Shown here: positions 8,010-17,992 of the stretch, one piece after another
Position numbering within the stretch: position 1 is the first letter of the stretch
Layout of the letters: each line of letters begins with the position of its first letter
From: an uncultured Chitinophaga sp.
Lineage (GTDB): Bacteria > Bacteroidota > Bacteroidia > Chitinophagales > Chitinophagaceae
Length of the DNA: 64,000 bases
Assembly (NCBI RefSeq): GCF_902168175.1
Contig: NZ_CABHOU010000016.1
Location: 1 to 64,000 of the forward strand
Direction of reading: 5' to 3'
The notes under the pieces: generated by a model
The model's database searches: none
What the model was told of the DNA's origin: nothing
Seen by the model: only the letters and a program-made list of their open reading frames with translations
Position numbers and translations under genes: made by a program

Positions 8010-11000
8010 TTAAAAATTAAAGTCAAGTTTCAGTCCATAGGAACGGATGGCGGGCAGGGTCCAGGTGTTAATGCCGAGATTATACCTGCCGTCGGATATT
8101 TTATTGGATGTTTCGGGATCGTAACCGTTATTGGCGGCCGTCCAGCTAAAAAGGTTGCGTGCAGTGAAAGTGATAGCCGTTCTTTCCACGAACCGGAACG
8201 GCTTGTTGATGGTGTACGAAAACGACAATTCACGCAACTTAATGTACGAGGCGCTGTACGAATTGCGGGCGGGATAATCCCAGTAGTAGTTGGGATAGTA
8301 TGATTCGGGTCCTATCACCACATCATTTTTCCTGAACGTACCATCCGTATTTTGCAACCAGCCGTCGAGCAGCATACCATCGTTACGTGGCCTTCCCTGG
8401 TCATCTGTCCAGGCAACACCACCATTCTCTGCCCCCCTGCCACGTAAAGTATTTACTACCCTCCCATCGGACTGAAGATTATTCGCCGTGTACGAATAAA
8501 ACACGCCGCCCTGTCGCCAGTCGAGCAAAAAACTGAGGTTAAACCTACGCCAGCTGAAGGTATTGGAGAGCCCCACCATAAAGTCAGGGTTATAGTTCCC
8601 AAATCGCTGGAAGTTATCGCCCAGTAACTGGTACTCGCCGTTGTCGGATAACCATGCTTCCCCTTTATTAGGGCCATCGGGTATTACCCGGTAGATCTCT
8701 CCGTACATATCGCCCATTCTCCCTCCAACACGCGCCAACACTTTGGACCATTCGCCGCCGGAGAGGTAAATCTCTCCTTCGGTTAACTCGGGCGTCAGTT
8801 CTATCACTTTCTCGCGACTCCTCGTAAAGTTCAGGGTCGTTTCCCATGTAAGCGCACGTTTTACCGGCACAGCATTCAATTGTATTTCCAAACCCGTAGT
8901 ACGGATGTTGCCGGCATTTATAATTTTATCCGTTACACCAGAAGAACTGGCAGTAGGGATAGGGATGATCTGGTTCCGGTTAGCCGTGCGATAGTAACTA
9001 AGATCAAGTCCCAACCGGCCTTTAAAGAAACGAAGGTCCGTACCCACTTCAAAAGAAGTACTAATCTCCGGTTTCAGTTTATTGTTCTTCATCAGCGTTT
9101 CCATTTCGGCACGTTTAATATCGCCCCAATCGCTGATGAAGTCGTATGTATTGTAAAGATTGTATGGGTCCGTATCCTTCCCCACCTGCGCGAGATTCAC
9201 ACGTAACTTGGCAAAACTGAGGAAGCTGCTGGTTGGCACTTTCAACAAATCGGACATAATGGCCGATACCGATACCGCCGGGTACAGGAACGAATTATGC
9301 CTGCGCGGCAGCGTACTGGACCAATCGTTACGGGCAGATATATCAGCAAAAAAAGACCTGCCGTAAGCCAGTTGTGCGGTGGCGTACAAGCTGTTAATAC
9401 GTTTACGGTAGTAGAATGGATCGTACCAAATGCTGCCGGGCGCACCGTTGGCAATGGTGTACAGGCCAGGTATTACCAGTTTAGCCGCAGTGATGGTATT
9501 ACCACGATTGCGGCGGTCCATACGGTTACCACCAGCAGATACGGAGGCAGACCATTTACCAGCCAGTTGCTGATCGTACGTTAACAGGAAATCAGAATTA
9601 AGTTCACGGAAAAAGATATCGCCGGAACTGAAGTATCCCTCTGTAAAATCCGCAGAACTAAAGGCCTTGCGACTGTTCCTGCTTTCCACATACTGATCAA
9701 CCCCCGTACGTAACATTAACTTCAGGTTGTCCAGTATACGGTAATTGAGCTGCAGCATTCCGTTGGTACGGTTACGGGCGAAGGCGTTAGGTTGCTCGTA
9801 CGCCACGAAATACGGATTATCCTCCATTGGTTTGCCAGTGGACATATCCTGCACATGTGAAAATTGCTCTTTGCCTTCACGGCCCGGTTTCCAGTAATTG
9901 CGGAGTTTACGCACATCTACATTGGGCGTAGTAGTATAAAGATGATTAATTACTCCATTCCTGTCGCCGCTAAAGCGATTATCACTTCCTGAGGAATTAT
10001 ACATCATACTAACGTTTACGTTTACACGCGATGTAATATTATAACCTGCAGACATGTTCACGGAGGTTTTATGCATTTCCGTATTGGGGATAATACCCAG
10101 GTTATGCACGTCTGTATATGAAAGACGGAAATTGCCCTTTGCGTTAAGGCCGCTCTCTACCGCTATATTGTTAGTGTAAGTTTGCCCGATACGGAAGAAA
10201 TCTTTTATCCTGTCAGGATAAGCCACCCAGTCGAGCGGCACCGGGTTACCCTGCGCATCCCGCGGACTATTCCACTGTACACGTTTAGAACCATCATTCA
10301 ATTTCGCACCCCAGGAAGCTTCTCCATAAGTATCTGTTGCGTACAGGTCGCTGCCCGCACCATAGGTATTTTGGAACTTGGGGAATTGCCAAGCCTGGTC
10401 AAACATGGCGGAGGAACTTATACTTACGCCAAGACCTTTATTAGAATTTTTTCCATTTTTAGTTGTGATAATAATCACCCCGCCGCCCGCGCGGGAGCCG
10501 TACAAAGCAGCAGCACTGGCTCCTTTAAGTACAGTTATTTCCTCGATATCGTCCGTATTAATATCAGAAATTATATTGCCATAATCCACATTTCCGCCAA
10601 TGCTTGCCCCGGCGGCTACCGGTATACCATCGATTACGAACAGCGGCTGGTTATTACCAGTAAGCGACGATTCGCCGCGGATAACGATAAACGCGGAGGA
10701 CGCAGGATCCGGACTCATACTGCGGATCTGCACACCGGGGACTTTCGCTGAGAGGGCGTTGATAACGTTAGGCGTCTTTACGGTATTAACATCCTTATTA
10801 GACAAAGTATTTACCGCATACCCCACCGAACGTTGTGCGCGGCTCACACCGAGCGCTGTTACCACCACCTGGCCCAGTTGCAGTGTATCGGCCATATCGT
10901 ATTGCGACGGCAGCACTACTTCCGGTATTTGCTTCAATTTAATTTTGTAGATGATGACCTGGCGGCCTTCAGATTTAAAGGCAAAGGGCTTGCCGGCCAG

Positions 11001-11291
11001 CAGGTCGGTAAGTATTTGCTGGAGCGATTGCCGGTCGTATTTACGCGCGGTTACTTTATGCCGCGATAGCTCCGCGGCATCATATATAAAAGAAACACCT
11101 GCTGCTCTTTCGAGCCGCATTATAGCAACATCCAGGTTCTCCCTACCAATATTAACGGTAACAGGTGTGCCTGACGGATGTTGCCTTGCAGACAAGGCTG
11201 CCGGCCAAAGGTACATTGTGCAAACAAGCACAATGATGCAAACCAGCATACTTTTCAGCATGCGCATAAGGTTGCGTACAATTACAGGCAT
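8010..11291 (-). CDS. SusC/RagA-family TonB-dependent transporter with N-terminal STN signalling domain
   Basis: A 1093-residue outer-membrane transporter: signal sequence to about residue 35, STN domain (about 43-113), plug with a LGQVVVTALG motif near residue 140 and an LFVIDGIP segment, then a 22-stranded barrel ending in aromatic LKLDFNF. The STN domain in SusC proteins talks to a FecR partner, which is encoded upstream with its sigma factor. Only about 20 residues separate the STN and plug, so the CarboxypepD_reg-like domain usual in this family seems to be missing. It imports the ligand captured by the SusD partner using TonB energy. Confidence 0.93.
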   Translation of the reverse strand: MPVIVRNLMRMLKSMLVCIIVLVCTMYLWPAALSARQHPSGTPVTVNIGRENLDVAIMRLERAAGVSFIYDAAELSRHKVTARKYDRQSLQQILTDLLAGKPFAFKSEGRQVIIYKIKLKQIPEVVLPSQYDMADTLQLGQVVVTALGVSRAQRSVGYAVNTLSNKDVNTVKTPNVINALSAKVPGVQIRSMSPDPASSAFIVIRGESSLTGNNQPLFVIDGIPVAAGASIGGNVDYGNIISDINTDDIEEITVLKGASAAALYGSRAGGGVIIITTKNGKNSNKGLGVSISSSAMFDQAWQFPKFQNTYGAGSDLYATDTYGEASWGAKLNDGSKRVQWNSPRDAQGNPVPLDWVAYPDRIKDFFRIGQTYTNNIAVESGLNAKGNFRLSYTDVHNLGIIPNTEMHKTSVNMSAGYNITSRVNVNVSMMYNSSGSDNRFSGDRNGVINHLYTTTPNVDVRKLRNYWKPGREGKEQFSHVQDMSTGKPMEDNPYFVAYEQPNAFARNRTNGMLQLNYRILDNLKLMLRTGVDQYVESRNSRKAFSSADFTEGYFSSGDIFFRELNSDFLLTYDQQLAGKWSASVSAGGNRMDRRNRGNTITAAKLVIPGLYTIANGAPGSIWYDPFYYRKRINSLYATAQLAYGRSFFADISARNDWSSTLPRRHNSFLYPAVSVSAIMSDLLKVPTSSFLSFAKLRVNLAQVGKDTDPYNLYNTYDFISDWGDIKRAEMETLMKNNKLKPEISTSFEVGTDLRFFKGRLGLDLSYYRTANRNQIIPIPTASSSGVTDKIINAGNIRTTGLEIQLNAVPVKRALTWETTLNFTRSREKVIELTPELTEGEIYLSGGEWSKVLARVGGRMGDMYGEIYRVIPDGPNKGEAWLSDNGEYQLLGDNFQRFGNYNPDFMVGLSNTFSWRRFNLSFLLDWRQGGVFYSYTANNLQSDGRVVNTLRGRGAENGGVAWTDDQGRPRNDGMLLDGWLQNTDGTFRKNDVVIGPESYYPNYYWDYPARNSYSASYIKLRELSFSYTINKPFRFVERTAITFTARNLFSWTAANNGYDPETSNKISDGRYNLGINTWTLPAIRSYGLKLDFNF

Positions 11292-11372
11292 AGGTGGTCC
11301 TGTTTAAATATTTTTTAATAGTAAAAACGGGCGAAAGCAGCGCTCTCCCCTATCAAATCATCACACGTGGTT

Positions 11373-12353
11373 TTACTCGGATATGGTATAACTATTTCCC
11401 TGCTTTGTATATCTATTGCCGTTAACGGTGCATAACGAGCTTAAAATTTCATCTGGCGACTGCCGGTAACTAAACCGTCCAGTCATGCGCAAAGTTGCCA
11501 GCTGTTCGTCTTTAAAATTCACTTTAATGTCGTAATAGTCTTCCAGTTCATTCGCAATACATTTAAACTGCTGCTGGCGGAAAACCATTTCTCCATTTTT
11601 CCAGGCGCCGCGCATGGCTGCAACCGGAATTTCTTTCACTATATAATCACCGTGCTCTTTTACAATTTCTTCTCCTGCGTCCAGCACTTCTTTGCTTCCC
11701 GATCCTATTGCCACCTGTACCTTTCCGGTGATCACACTTACCGATGCGACTTTTCTTTTATCATAATTCCTCACATTGAAGGAGGTACCTAATACGCGCG
11801 TTACACATTCGCCTGAAGTAAGGATAAAGGGTCTTTTTTCATCCTTTGCTACTTCCAGGAAAGCCTCGCCGTTCAATAACGTTACTGTTCTTTCATTGTT
11901 CGCAAAATGTTCGGGATAACTGATGCTGCTGCCGGCTTTTAGCCATACGTGAGTACCGTCCTCCATTGTCAGGTGCAGAATATCGCCTGCCTTAGCCGTG
12001 GTGGTGTCCCAGTTTTGCATCACATTTTCCATGTACGTGTAGCGGTGAGCATTATCTTCCCACCAGTTAATCGTCATGAATACCAAACCAAAAATTAACG
12101 CCGCTGCACCAACTTGCCACCATATACTATGACGGCCGAAGAAGGGTTTTCTGCTACGTAACATATTTGATGATACGTCGTTCCAAACCTCGGCTTTAAG
12201 TGCTGCGCGATCTTCTTCGCTTAATAACGACTCGTCGGGCAGATCAACATCTAACTGATCGTACCACTCGTCCACAAGTATTCGTTCTTCTTCTGTGCAG
12301 GTATTTTTCAGATATCTGTCTAAAATATGTCTATCTGGTATTCCCACATTCAC
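11373..12353 (-). CDS. FecR-family anti-sigma factor (DUF4974 type)
   Basis: About 326 residues. The cytoplasmic N-terminal region (1-80) binds sigma, one membrane helix (about 87-105, IWWQVGAAALIFG) crosses the inner membrane, then a FecR beta domain (about 115-215) and a C-terminal DUF4974 domain (255-326) lie in the periplasm, where the STN domain of SusC would contact it. The start seems to be GTG at 12353; no ATG occurs in the next 60 codons. The gene lies 18 bp after the sigma factor and 81 bp before susC. Confidence 0.88.
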   Translation of the reverse strand: MNVGIPDRHILDRYLKNTCTEEERILVDEWYDQLDVDLPDESLLSEEDRAALKAEVWNDVSSNMLRSRKPFFGRHSIWWQVGAAALIFGLVFMTINWWEDNAHRYTYMENVMQNWDTTTAKAGDILHLTMEDGTHVWLKAGSSISYPEHFANNERTVTLLNGEAFLEVAKDEKRPFILTSGECVTRVLGTSFNVRNYDKRKVASVSVITGKVQVAIGSGSKEVLDAGEEIVKEHGDYIVKEIPVAAMRGAWKNGEMVFRQQQFKCIANELEDYYDIKVNFKDEQLATLRMTGRFSYRQSPDEILSSLCTVNGNRYTKQGNSYTISE

Positions 12354-12371
12354 CCTATTTATAAGTCACAA

Positions 12372-12974
12372 TCAAAAGCCTGATAAAAAAACTGCTGCTA
12401 CAAGCATTAACGGTACCAATGTATCCTCGTACGAGGCCATTGCTGCTCTCAATCTCTTAAGTGCCGATGTAAGTTGGTTCTTAACTGTTTGTTCACTCAA
12501 CCTAAGCGAATTTGCTATCTCGTTCACACTCATAAACTGCTGCCTGCTCATTCTATATATTTCCTGCATACGCGCCGGCATACGTTGTACTTCTGCTTCC
12601 AACAATCCGGCAACTTCTTTTGCCTGCACCTTATGTAAACCGCCAATATGTTCGGTTTGCTGTACACGGTACGACCTCGATCCTGCTATCCGCGACACCG
12701 ATGCCCTAAAGTGACTGATGATCCTGATTTTCAGGGCAGAATAAAAGAAAGTGCGGAAGCAACCTTCTACCTGCAGCAGGTGCCGCTGGTTCCACAACCT
12801 GATAAACAGTTCCTGGGTACAGTCCATGGCATCCGCATCATTACCCATCTTCCGCGTTGCCTCTAACAACGCAGCTTCCCAATAACGGCCGAACAATATG
12901 GCAAACGCCTGCTCGTCGCTACCGGTTACACGGCTCCACAAAACTTCATCCTGGATATGATATAGGTCAGACAT
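12372..12974 (-). CDS. ECF sigma factor (FecI-like)
   Basis: A 200-residue protein with sigma-70 region 2 (about 24-95, with LFIRLWNQR) and region 4 (about 130-180, with SVNEIANSLRLSEQTVKNQL as helix-turn-helix). The last 20 residues form a hydrophobic tail (LVPLMLVAAVFLSGF) beyond region 4. It directs RNA polymerase to the susCD locus when the FecR protein is released by ligand binding at SusC. First gene of the sigma-fecR-susC-susD set. Confidence 0.92.
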   Translation of the reverse strand: MSDLYHIQDEVLWSRVTGSDEQAFAILFGRYWEAALLEATRKMGNDADAMDCTQELFIRLWNQRHLLQVEGCFRTFFYSALKIRIISHFRASVSRIAGSRSYRVQQTEHIGGLHKVQAKEVAGLLEAEVQRMPARMQEIYRMSRQQFMSVNEIANSLRLSEQTVKNQLTSALKRLRAAMASYEDTLVPLMLVAAVFLSGF

Positions 12975-13083
12975 AAGAAAAGGCTGCGAACGGATTCACG
13001 ATAAGATCACTTAGTGCAGAAAAGGTGCTTCGGTATAGTATCTAATTCGTCTTAATGGTTAAATTTTCCTGCATTACTTCGCG

Positions 13084-13093
13084 TGAACGTTCA
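13084..13093. promoter_or_regulatory. 10-bp perfect palindrome upstream of the ECF sigma gene
   Basis: TGAACGTTCA is a perfect 10-bp palindrome 110 bp upstream of the sigma factor start, within the 249-bp gap between the GH3 stop and the sigma gene. It could be an operator. No binder is known, and a palindrome of this size can occur by chance. Confidence 0.25.
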
Positions 13094-13162
13094 AAGACGA
13101 GCATAAAAATAACAAAATGTGTTATAACAAGAAAAGATAAGCAAATATTTAAACATTAATCT

Positions 13163-13209
13163 GGTAACTATATGTATTTACCAGCTATACATATATTATA
13201 CACGTTACC
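13163..13209. repeat. Nested AT-rich inverted repeats after the GH3 gene
   Basis: Outer arms GGTAAC (13163-13168) and GTTACC (13204-13209) enclose inner arms ATATGTAT (13170-13177) and ATACATAT (13187-13194). It lies 15 bp past the GH3 stop. It may form a hairpin at the mRNA 3' end, but there is no T-tract, so a simple intrinsic terminator is not supported. Confidence 0.4.
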
Positions 13210-13223
13210 GTATACAAGCATAA

Positions 13224-15491
13224 CTATCTCATCAACTCAAAATCCGCCTCCTGGACGTCACGGCTGTTGCTGCCCACGAACACTTTGCAGGCCCCGGGTT
13301 CATTGATAAATTTCAGATCGCTGTTATAAAACTTAAGGTCGGCGGCAGCAATCCGGAAGCTTACAATCTGGTTGGCGCCCTTTGGCAAAAATATCTTTTT
13401 AAAGCCTTTCAATTCCTTCACCGGCCGGGTTACGCTGCCCACCAGATCCTGCACATACAGTTGCACCACTTCCTCTCCGTCGTATTTACCGGTATTGGTA
13501 ACGGTTACACTCACCTCCAACGAACCGTTTGCGGCCATTTGCGCACGGCTTACCCGCAGGTTGCTGTAGGAAAACTGCGTATAGCTAAGTCCATAACCAA
13601 ATGGGTACAGTGGTGTATTGGGTGCATCGAGGTACTTGGAGGAGTATTTATTATTAGGATCGATGGGACGGCCTGTATGTTTGCTGTTGTAATAAATGGG
13701 GATTTGACCCTCGTTACGGGGAAAGGTCATCGTGAGTTTACCGGCCGGATTATAATCGCCGAACAGGACGTCCGCAATGGCATGACCGGCCTGTGTGCCC
13801 AGGAACCATGTTTCCAGGATGGCCGGCACATTCGCATCTTCCCACTCAAGCGTCATCGGGCGGCCGTTCGTCAGCACCAGCACCACCGGTTTACCCGTGG
13901 CCAAAACAGCTTTGAGTAGAGCCTTCTGGTTGGCGGGAATGCCAATATCAGTGCGGCTGGCCGCTTCGCCTGTCATTCCCTGTGATTCACCCAGGGCCAT
14001 AATCACCACATCGGCACTGCGCGCCAGCGCTACGGCTTCGGCCTGCATCTGCGCAGCATTGGCGGTGTCGGCCGGCTCCAGTTTACGGTAATTCAGGAGT
14101 TTGCGCAGCATGGCTGTATCGCCCGTAACATAAGCCCCCGGCGCGTAGCTTATTTTTACACTGCCGCCTGATTTTGCTTTTAACCCATCGAGCAAAGTCA
14201 CCGCCTTTTGCCAGTCGCCTGCCGCCGACCAGTTCCCAATCATATCCCGTTTACTATCGGCCAGTGGCCCAATGAGCGCAATGCTTCCCTGTTTCCGAAG
14301 CGGCAACACATCACCTTCATTCTTCAGTAAAACAATGCTCCGCACCGCAATATCTTTTGCCACCTGCAGATGTTCTTCATTCATGATATCGCGCTGCGCA
14401 CGAACAGTATCGCAGTACAGGTATGGGTTTTTAAAAAGACCGAGATTGTATTTCGCTTCCAGCACCCGGTACACTGCCTGGTCTATTTCCTTTTGTGTGA
14501 TTTTTTTATCTTTTAAAAGCCCGGCAATATGACCCGCAAACACGCTCCCCTGCATATCCATATCTACACCGGCACGCAGCGCCAGTCCGCCCGCTTCGTA
14601 TTCATCTTTCACCACACCGTGATTAATCATTTCGTTAATGGAGGTGTAATCGGTTACCACAAAACCTTTAAAGCCCCACTGTTTGCGCAGCAGGTCGGTA
14701 AGCAGCCACTTGTTACCGGTAGCGGGCACGCCGTCTATTTCATTAAAGGATGTCATGACGGTAGCGGCGCCTGCATCAATAGCAGCTTTGTAGGGTGGCA
14801 GGTAAGTTTCGAGCATGCGGATGCGGCTCATGTCGACCGTATTGTAATCGCGGCCAGCCTCGGCAGCGCCGTAGAGGGCAAAGTGTTTAACGCAGGCAAG
14901 TATGGTGTTAGCGGCCGACAAATCGGTTCCCTGGTAGCCTTTCACTTTTGCCTTGGCTACCTGCACCCCCAGCCATGTATCTTCCCCTACTCCCTCTGCC
15001 ACGCGGCCCCAGCGTGGATCGCGGGCAATGTCGGCCATGGGGGAATACGTCCAGTGCAAACCATCGGCACTTGCTTCCACGGCGGCAATGCGCGCACTTT
15101 TTTCCATCAGGGCTAAATCCCAGGTACAGGCTTCACCTAAAGGAATCGGAAAAATAGTCTTATGTCCATGAATTACATCGTAACCAAACAGCAGGGGGAT
15201 TTTAAGCCGGGTCTTCATAGCCATGTCCTGCAGTTTGCGCGTAAACTGCGGCGTATAGGCATTAAAGATGGCTCCACAGCGGCCCTTCTCAATATCGCTT
15301 ACATAATCATCTTTCATAAAAGGACCCGTTTGGTCCATGAAGCTGGTCAGCAGGTTCAGTTGCCCTACCTTTTCGTCCAAAGTCATTTTGGCAATAAGGC
15401 TGTTAAGGAACTGCGCTTTCGTTTGCTGCGCCAATGCGGAGGTACCGAGTAATATGGCCGTTGCCAGGAACAGTATTTGCTTTGGGATCAT
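13224..15491 (-). CDS. bglX: Secreted GH3 beta-glucosidase (BglX-like)
   Basis: A 755-residue enzyme with a signal peptide (cleavage near ALAQ), a GH3 N-terminal TIM-barrel (about 35-330) with the nucleophile Asp281 in GFVVTDY, an alpha/beta-sandwich domain (about 385-600), and a C-terminal fibronectin III-like domain (about 670-745). The length and the KHFALYGAAEAGRDY substrate loop match periplasmic BglX. It removes terminal beta-linked glucose (or xylose) from oligosaccharides, probably in the periplasm. It is a single-gene unit upstream of the susCD regulator genes; a functional link with them is only suggested by position. Confidence 0.9.
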   Translation of the reverse strand: MIPKQILFLATAILLGTSALAQQTKAQFLNSLIAKMTLDEKVGQLNLLTSFMDQTGPFMKDDYVSDIEKGRCGAIFNAYTPQFTRKLQDMAMKTRLKIPLLFGYDVIHGHKTIFPIPLGEACTWDLALMEKSARIAAVEASADGLHWTYSPMADIARDPRWGRVAEGVGEDTWLGVQVAKAKVKGYQGTDLSAANTILACVKHFALYGAAEAGRDYNTVDMSRIRMLETYLPPYKAAIDAGAATVMTSFNEIDGVPATGNKWLLTDLLRKQWGFKGFVVTDYTSINEMINHGVVKDEYEAGGLALRAGVDMDMQGSVFAGHIAGLLKDKKITQKEIDQAVYRVLEAKYNLGLFKNPYLYCDTVRAQRDIMNEEHLQVAKDIAVRSIVLLKNEGDVLPLRKQGSIALIGPLADSKRDMIGNWSAAGDWQKAVTLLDGLKAKSGGSVKISYAPGAYVTGDTAMLRKLLNYRKLEPADTANAAQMQAEAVALARSADVVIMALGESQGMTGEAASRTDIGIPANQKALLKAVLATGKPVVLVLTNGRPMTLEWEDANVPAILETWFLGTQAGHAIADVLFGDYNPAGKLTMTFPRNEGQIPIYYNSKHTGRPIDPNNKYSSKYLDAPNTPLYPFGYGLSYTQFSYSNLRVSRAQMAANGSLEVSVTVTNTGKYDGEEVVQLYVQDLVGSVTRPVKELKGFKKIFLPKGANQIVSFRIAAADLKFYNSDLKFINEPGACKVFVGSNSRDVQEADFELMR

Positions 15492-15538
15492 TATTGTTCA
15501 GTTTTTGGGAATCCAGGGGATAAACGGGGCGTATGTTA

Positions 15539-15568
15539 TAAAGTTAAGCTTTTTTGAACCTGAACAAA
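15539..15568 (-). promoter_or_regulatory. Candidate Bacteroidota promoter for the GH3 gene
   Basis: On the minus strand TTTG (complement of 15565-15568) is followed after 18 bp by TAACTTTA (15546-15539), 7 of 8 to the TAnnTTTG -7 box. The spacing is 1-2 bp short of the usual. The predicted leader is about 40 nt. Confidence 0.35.
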
Positions 15569-15596
15569 GGAACGTTGTTTATTATTAAATTTAGGT

Positions 15597-16496
15597 ATGC
15601 TGCTAAAACAAAACCTGAGCCTCATCCGGGTACTTAAGATCACCTGGCAAATTGACCTGCTGATGCTGGCCTCGTGTACCCTGGCGTATTTCGTAGATAC
15701 CAGGATACTTATGAGCTGGCATTTGCCTACTACTTTTCCGGCCCTGATGGGTACAGCCATTGCCTTTTTTATCGGCTTTAGTAACAATGAAGCCTACAGC
15801 CGCTGGTGGGAAGCGCGTATCATCTGGGGCGGACTGGTAAACGACTCCCGCACATGGGCCAGGAACCTGATGGCCTACAGCCACCTGGACAATTACAAAG
15901 GCATCACACAGTTCGAACATAAAATGATCAAAAGGCACCTTGCTTTTCTCTATGCACTAAAAGCATCGCTACGCAGAAATCCGGATGGCCTCTATGAAAA
16001 ATACCTCGACGAACAAGACCGTGAGCTGGTAAAGAAATTTACCAATATCCCCAACGCCATTTTAGATATACAGGCCCGCGACCTGCAAACGCTGCAGGAC
16101 ATGAAATATATCGATGGCTTTAAGTTCATGGCGTTAAATACCACCTTACAAAACTTTACGGACGGGATGGGAAAATCAGAGCGGATCAACAATACCGTAT
16201 TTCCTACTACTTACGTTTATTTTACAAGACTTTTCATCTGGATGCTGGTGGTACTTGTTACCATTGCCAGTTCAGACATAGGGCCGTCCTCTATCATCCT
16301 GGGGTGGATCATCGGTTTTGTATTTCATACCACGCACATCAATGGTATGAGCCTGATGAACCCTTTTGAATACATACCTTCCGCCATACCACTCGACAAT
16401 ATTACGCGCACCATAGAGATCAACTTATTAGAAGGGCTGGGAGAACGATTCATCCCAGCCCCAATACCCCCTGTAAACGGGGAATTTGTTTTGTAA
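15597..16496 (+). CDS. Bestrophin-like membrane channel protein (RFP-TM/UPF0187)
   Basis: A 299-residue protein with paired N-terminal membrane helices (about 22-70), the conserved FFIGFSNNEAYSRWWEAR and WGGLVNDSR motifs of the bestrophin/UPF0187 family, and two further helices near residues 203-245. Bacterial members form pentameric channels; some conduct Na+, others anions. It is the only plus-strand gene here, divergent from GH3 and convergent with the sialate esterase, with just 2 bp between the stops. Physiological role is unknown. Confidence 0.88.
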   Translation: MLLKQNLSLIRVLKITWQIDLLMLASCTLAYFVDTRILMSWHLPTTFPALMGTAIAFFIGFSNNEAYSRWWEARIIWGGLVNDSRTWARNLMAYSHLDNYKGITQFEHKMIKRHLAFLYALKASLRRNPDGLYEKYLDEQDRELVKKFTNIPNAILDIQARDLQTLQDMKYIDGFKFMALNTTLQNFTDGMGKSERINNTVFPTTYVYFTRLFIWMLVVLVTIASSDIGPSSIILGWIIGFVFHTTHINGMSLMNPFEYIPSAIPLDNITRTIEINLLEGLGERFIPAPIPPVNGEFVL

Positions 16497-16498
16497 AC

Positions 16499-17890
16499 TT
16501 ACCAGTTATCTGTACGGAACGGCGTTGCCGGCAAACCTTCTTTACTAAACAGGTTACCTTCGCCCATATTGGTAAAACCAAAACGCACGGCCACCGGCTC
16601 TTTCACCGGGCTAGATAGCGTGATGGTATTACCTTTAACCTTACCTGTCGCTTGCACGAAATTCTTATCGGCACCAGCTACAAAGAATTCTTTCAGGGTA
16701 TCGCCTTTGATTACCAGACCACCCGGCACGTCTTTAAATGTAACCACCACTTTACCTTTCACTACTTCCATCTTCTCATAAACAGGGTATTGGTAAGGCA
16801 AAGAAGCTACAGGTTTGTTGTAAGTTTTAGCTAATGCCAAACCTGCCAGGCGATAACCAACATCATGTTTATTGATCGGATGAATGTCCTTTACATTATG
16901 TACCAGGTCGGTAACAACGGCCATACCCGTATTTGGCGTAACAGCCAGGGTATTGAACTGTGCTTCACGCAGCAGCGAGCCGTTAATATTATCAGTTCCG
17001 TAGTTGAAAGGCGCTATCTGCACGAAATAGAAAGCAAAATTCTTTTTCCACTCCTCTCTCCATTTATTGATCATGGCTGAAAATAATTTGGTATAAGAGC
17101 TATTGGTACCTACGTTAGATTCGCCCTGGTACCAGATTGCACCTGCAATATTAAAATTGCGGAGCGGAGCGATCATCCCATTATAGGTATAACCCGGGTC
17201 GCGCGGCCAGTATTGTGAAACACCTAACTTTCCGGCAGCGCGGGAGAGGATGCTGTCTGTTTTTACGGCAGACTCGGGCGTCCAGGTTTCCGCAGGGGTC
17301 CCCCCCCAGCTGGCGTTAATAAGCCCCACGGGTGCGTTAAGTTCGCGGTGCAGGGTTTTTCCGAAGAAGTAACCTACGGCGCTGAAGCTTTGCAGCGATT
17401 TCGCATCACACTCCACCCACCGCGCATTTACATCATCCTGCGGCGTAGTAGAAGTAGTTTTAGGAATGTGGAAGAAGCGGATTTTAGGATTGGCTGCTTT
17501 GGGCAACTCCGCTTTAATGTCTGGCAGGTTGTTGTTGCCACTGTATTCCATATTCGACTGGCCGGAGCAAAGCCACACTTCCCCAATAAGAACATCATCA
17601 AGTTTAATAGTGTTCCAGCCTTGCAGTGTAATCGTGTAAGGACCACCCGCTGCGGGCGTCTTTATCTCGATAAACCAGTTCGCGTTTGGGGTAGTCGTTA
17701 CCGAATCTACGCTGTTGTTCCAGGAGCAGGTTACTTTAACTCTTTCGCCAGGAAGCGCCCAGCCCCAGAGTTTAACCGTAGCGTTTTGCTGCAACACCAT
17801 TTTACTCGAAATAATAGCGGGCAAACGAATTTCGGCCCTGGCAGCGCCAAAAACGGCCATCAATAATAAGAATGAAAGGATCTTCTTCAT
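16499..17890 (-). CDS. Sialate O-acetylesterase-like secreted esterase (SASA family)
   Basis: A 463-residue protein with a signal peptide (cleavage near ARA). The SASA/SGNH catalytic motif CSGQSNM places the nucleophile Ser at residue 112; a downstream WYQGESN block and a DIHP segment supply the oxyanion/His part. The family removes acetyl groups from sialic acids or from xylan and other glycans. It is separated by 214 bp from the esterase upstream, so it may be the last gene of the amino-sugar operon or a separate unit. Sialate specificity is not provable from sequence. Confidence 0.85.
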   Translation of the reverse strand: MKKILSFLLLMAVFGAARAEIRLPAIISSKMVLQQNATVKLWGWALPGERVKVTCSWNNSVDSVTTTPNANWFIEIKTPAAGGPYTITLQGWNTIKLDDVLIGEVWLCSGQSNMEYSGNNNLPDIKAELPKAANPKIRFFHIPKTTSTTPQDDVNARWVECDAKSLQSFSAVGYFFGKTLHRELNAPVGLINASWGGTPAETWTPESAVKTDSILSRAAGKLGVSQYWPRDPGYTYNGMIAPLRNFNIAGAIWYQGESNVGTNSSYTKLFSAMINKWREEWKKNFAFYFVQIAPFNYGTDNINGSLLREAQFNTLAVTPNTGMAVVTDLVHNVKDIHPINKHDVGYRLAGLALAKTYNKPVASLPYQYPVYEKMEVVKGKVVVTFKDVPGGLVIKGDTLKEFFVAGADKNFVQATGKVKGNTITLSSPVKEPVAVRFGFTNMGEGNLFSKEGLPATPFRTDNW

Positions 17891-17992
17891 TTGGGTGGAA
17901 TTTTATAGAGAGGGGTAAGATAGGATATTTGGCGAATGGATGCAATGCCCTTCATACTTTTGCGGTAGAACGGGGTTATTTAATTTAACCAG

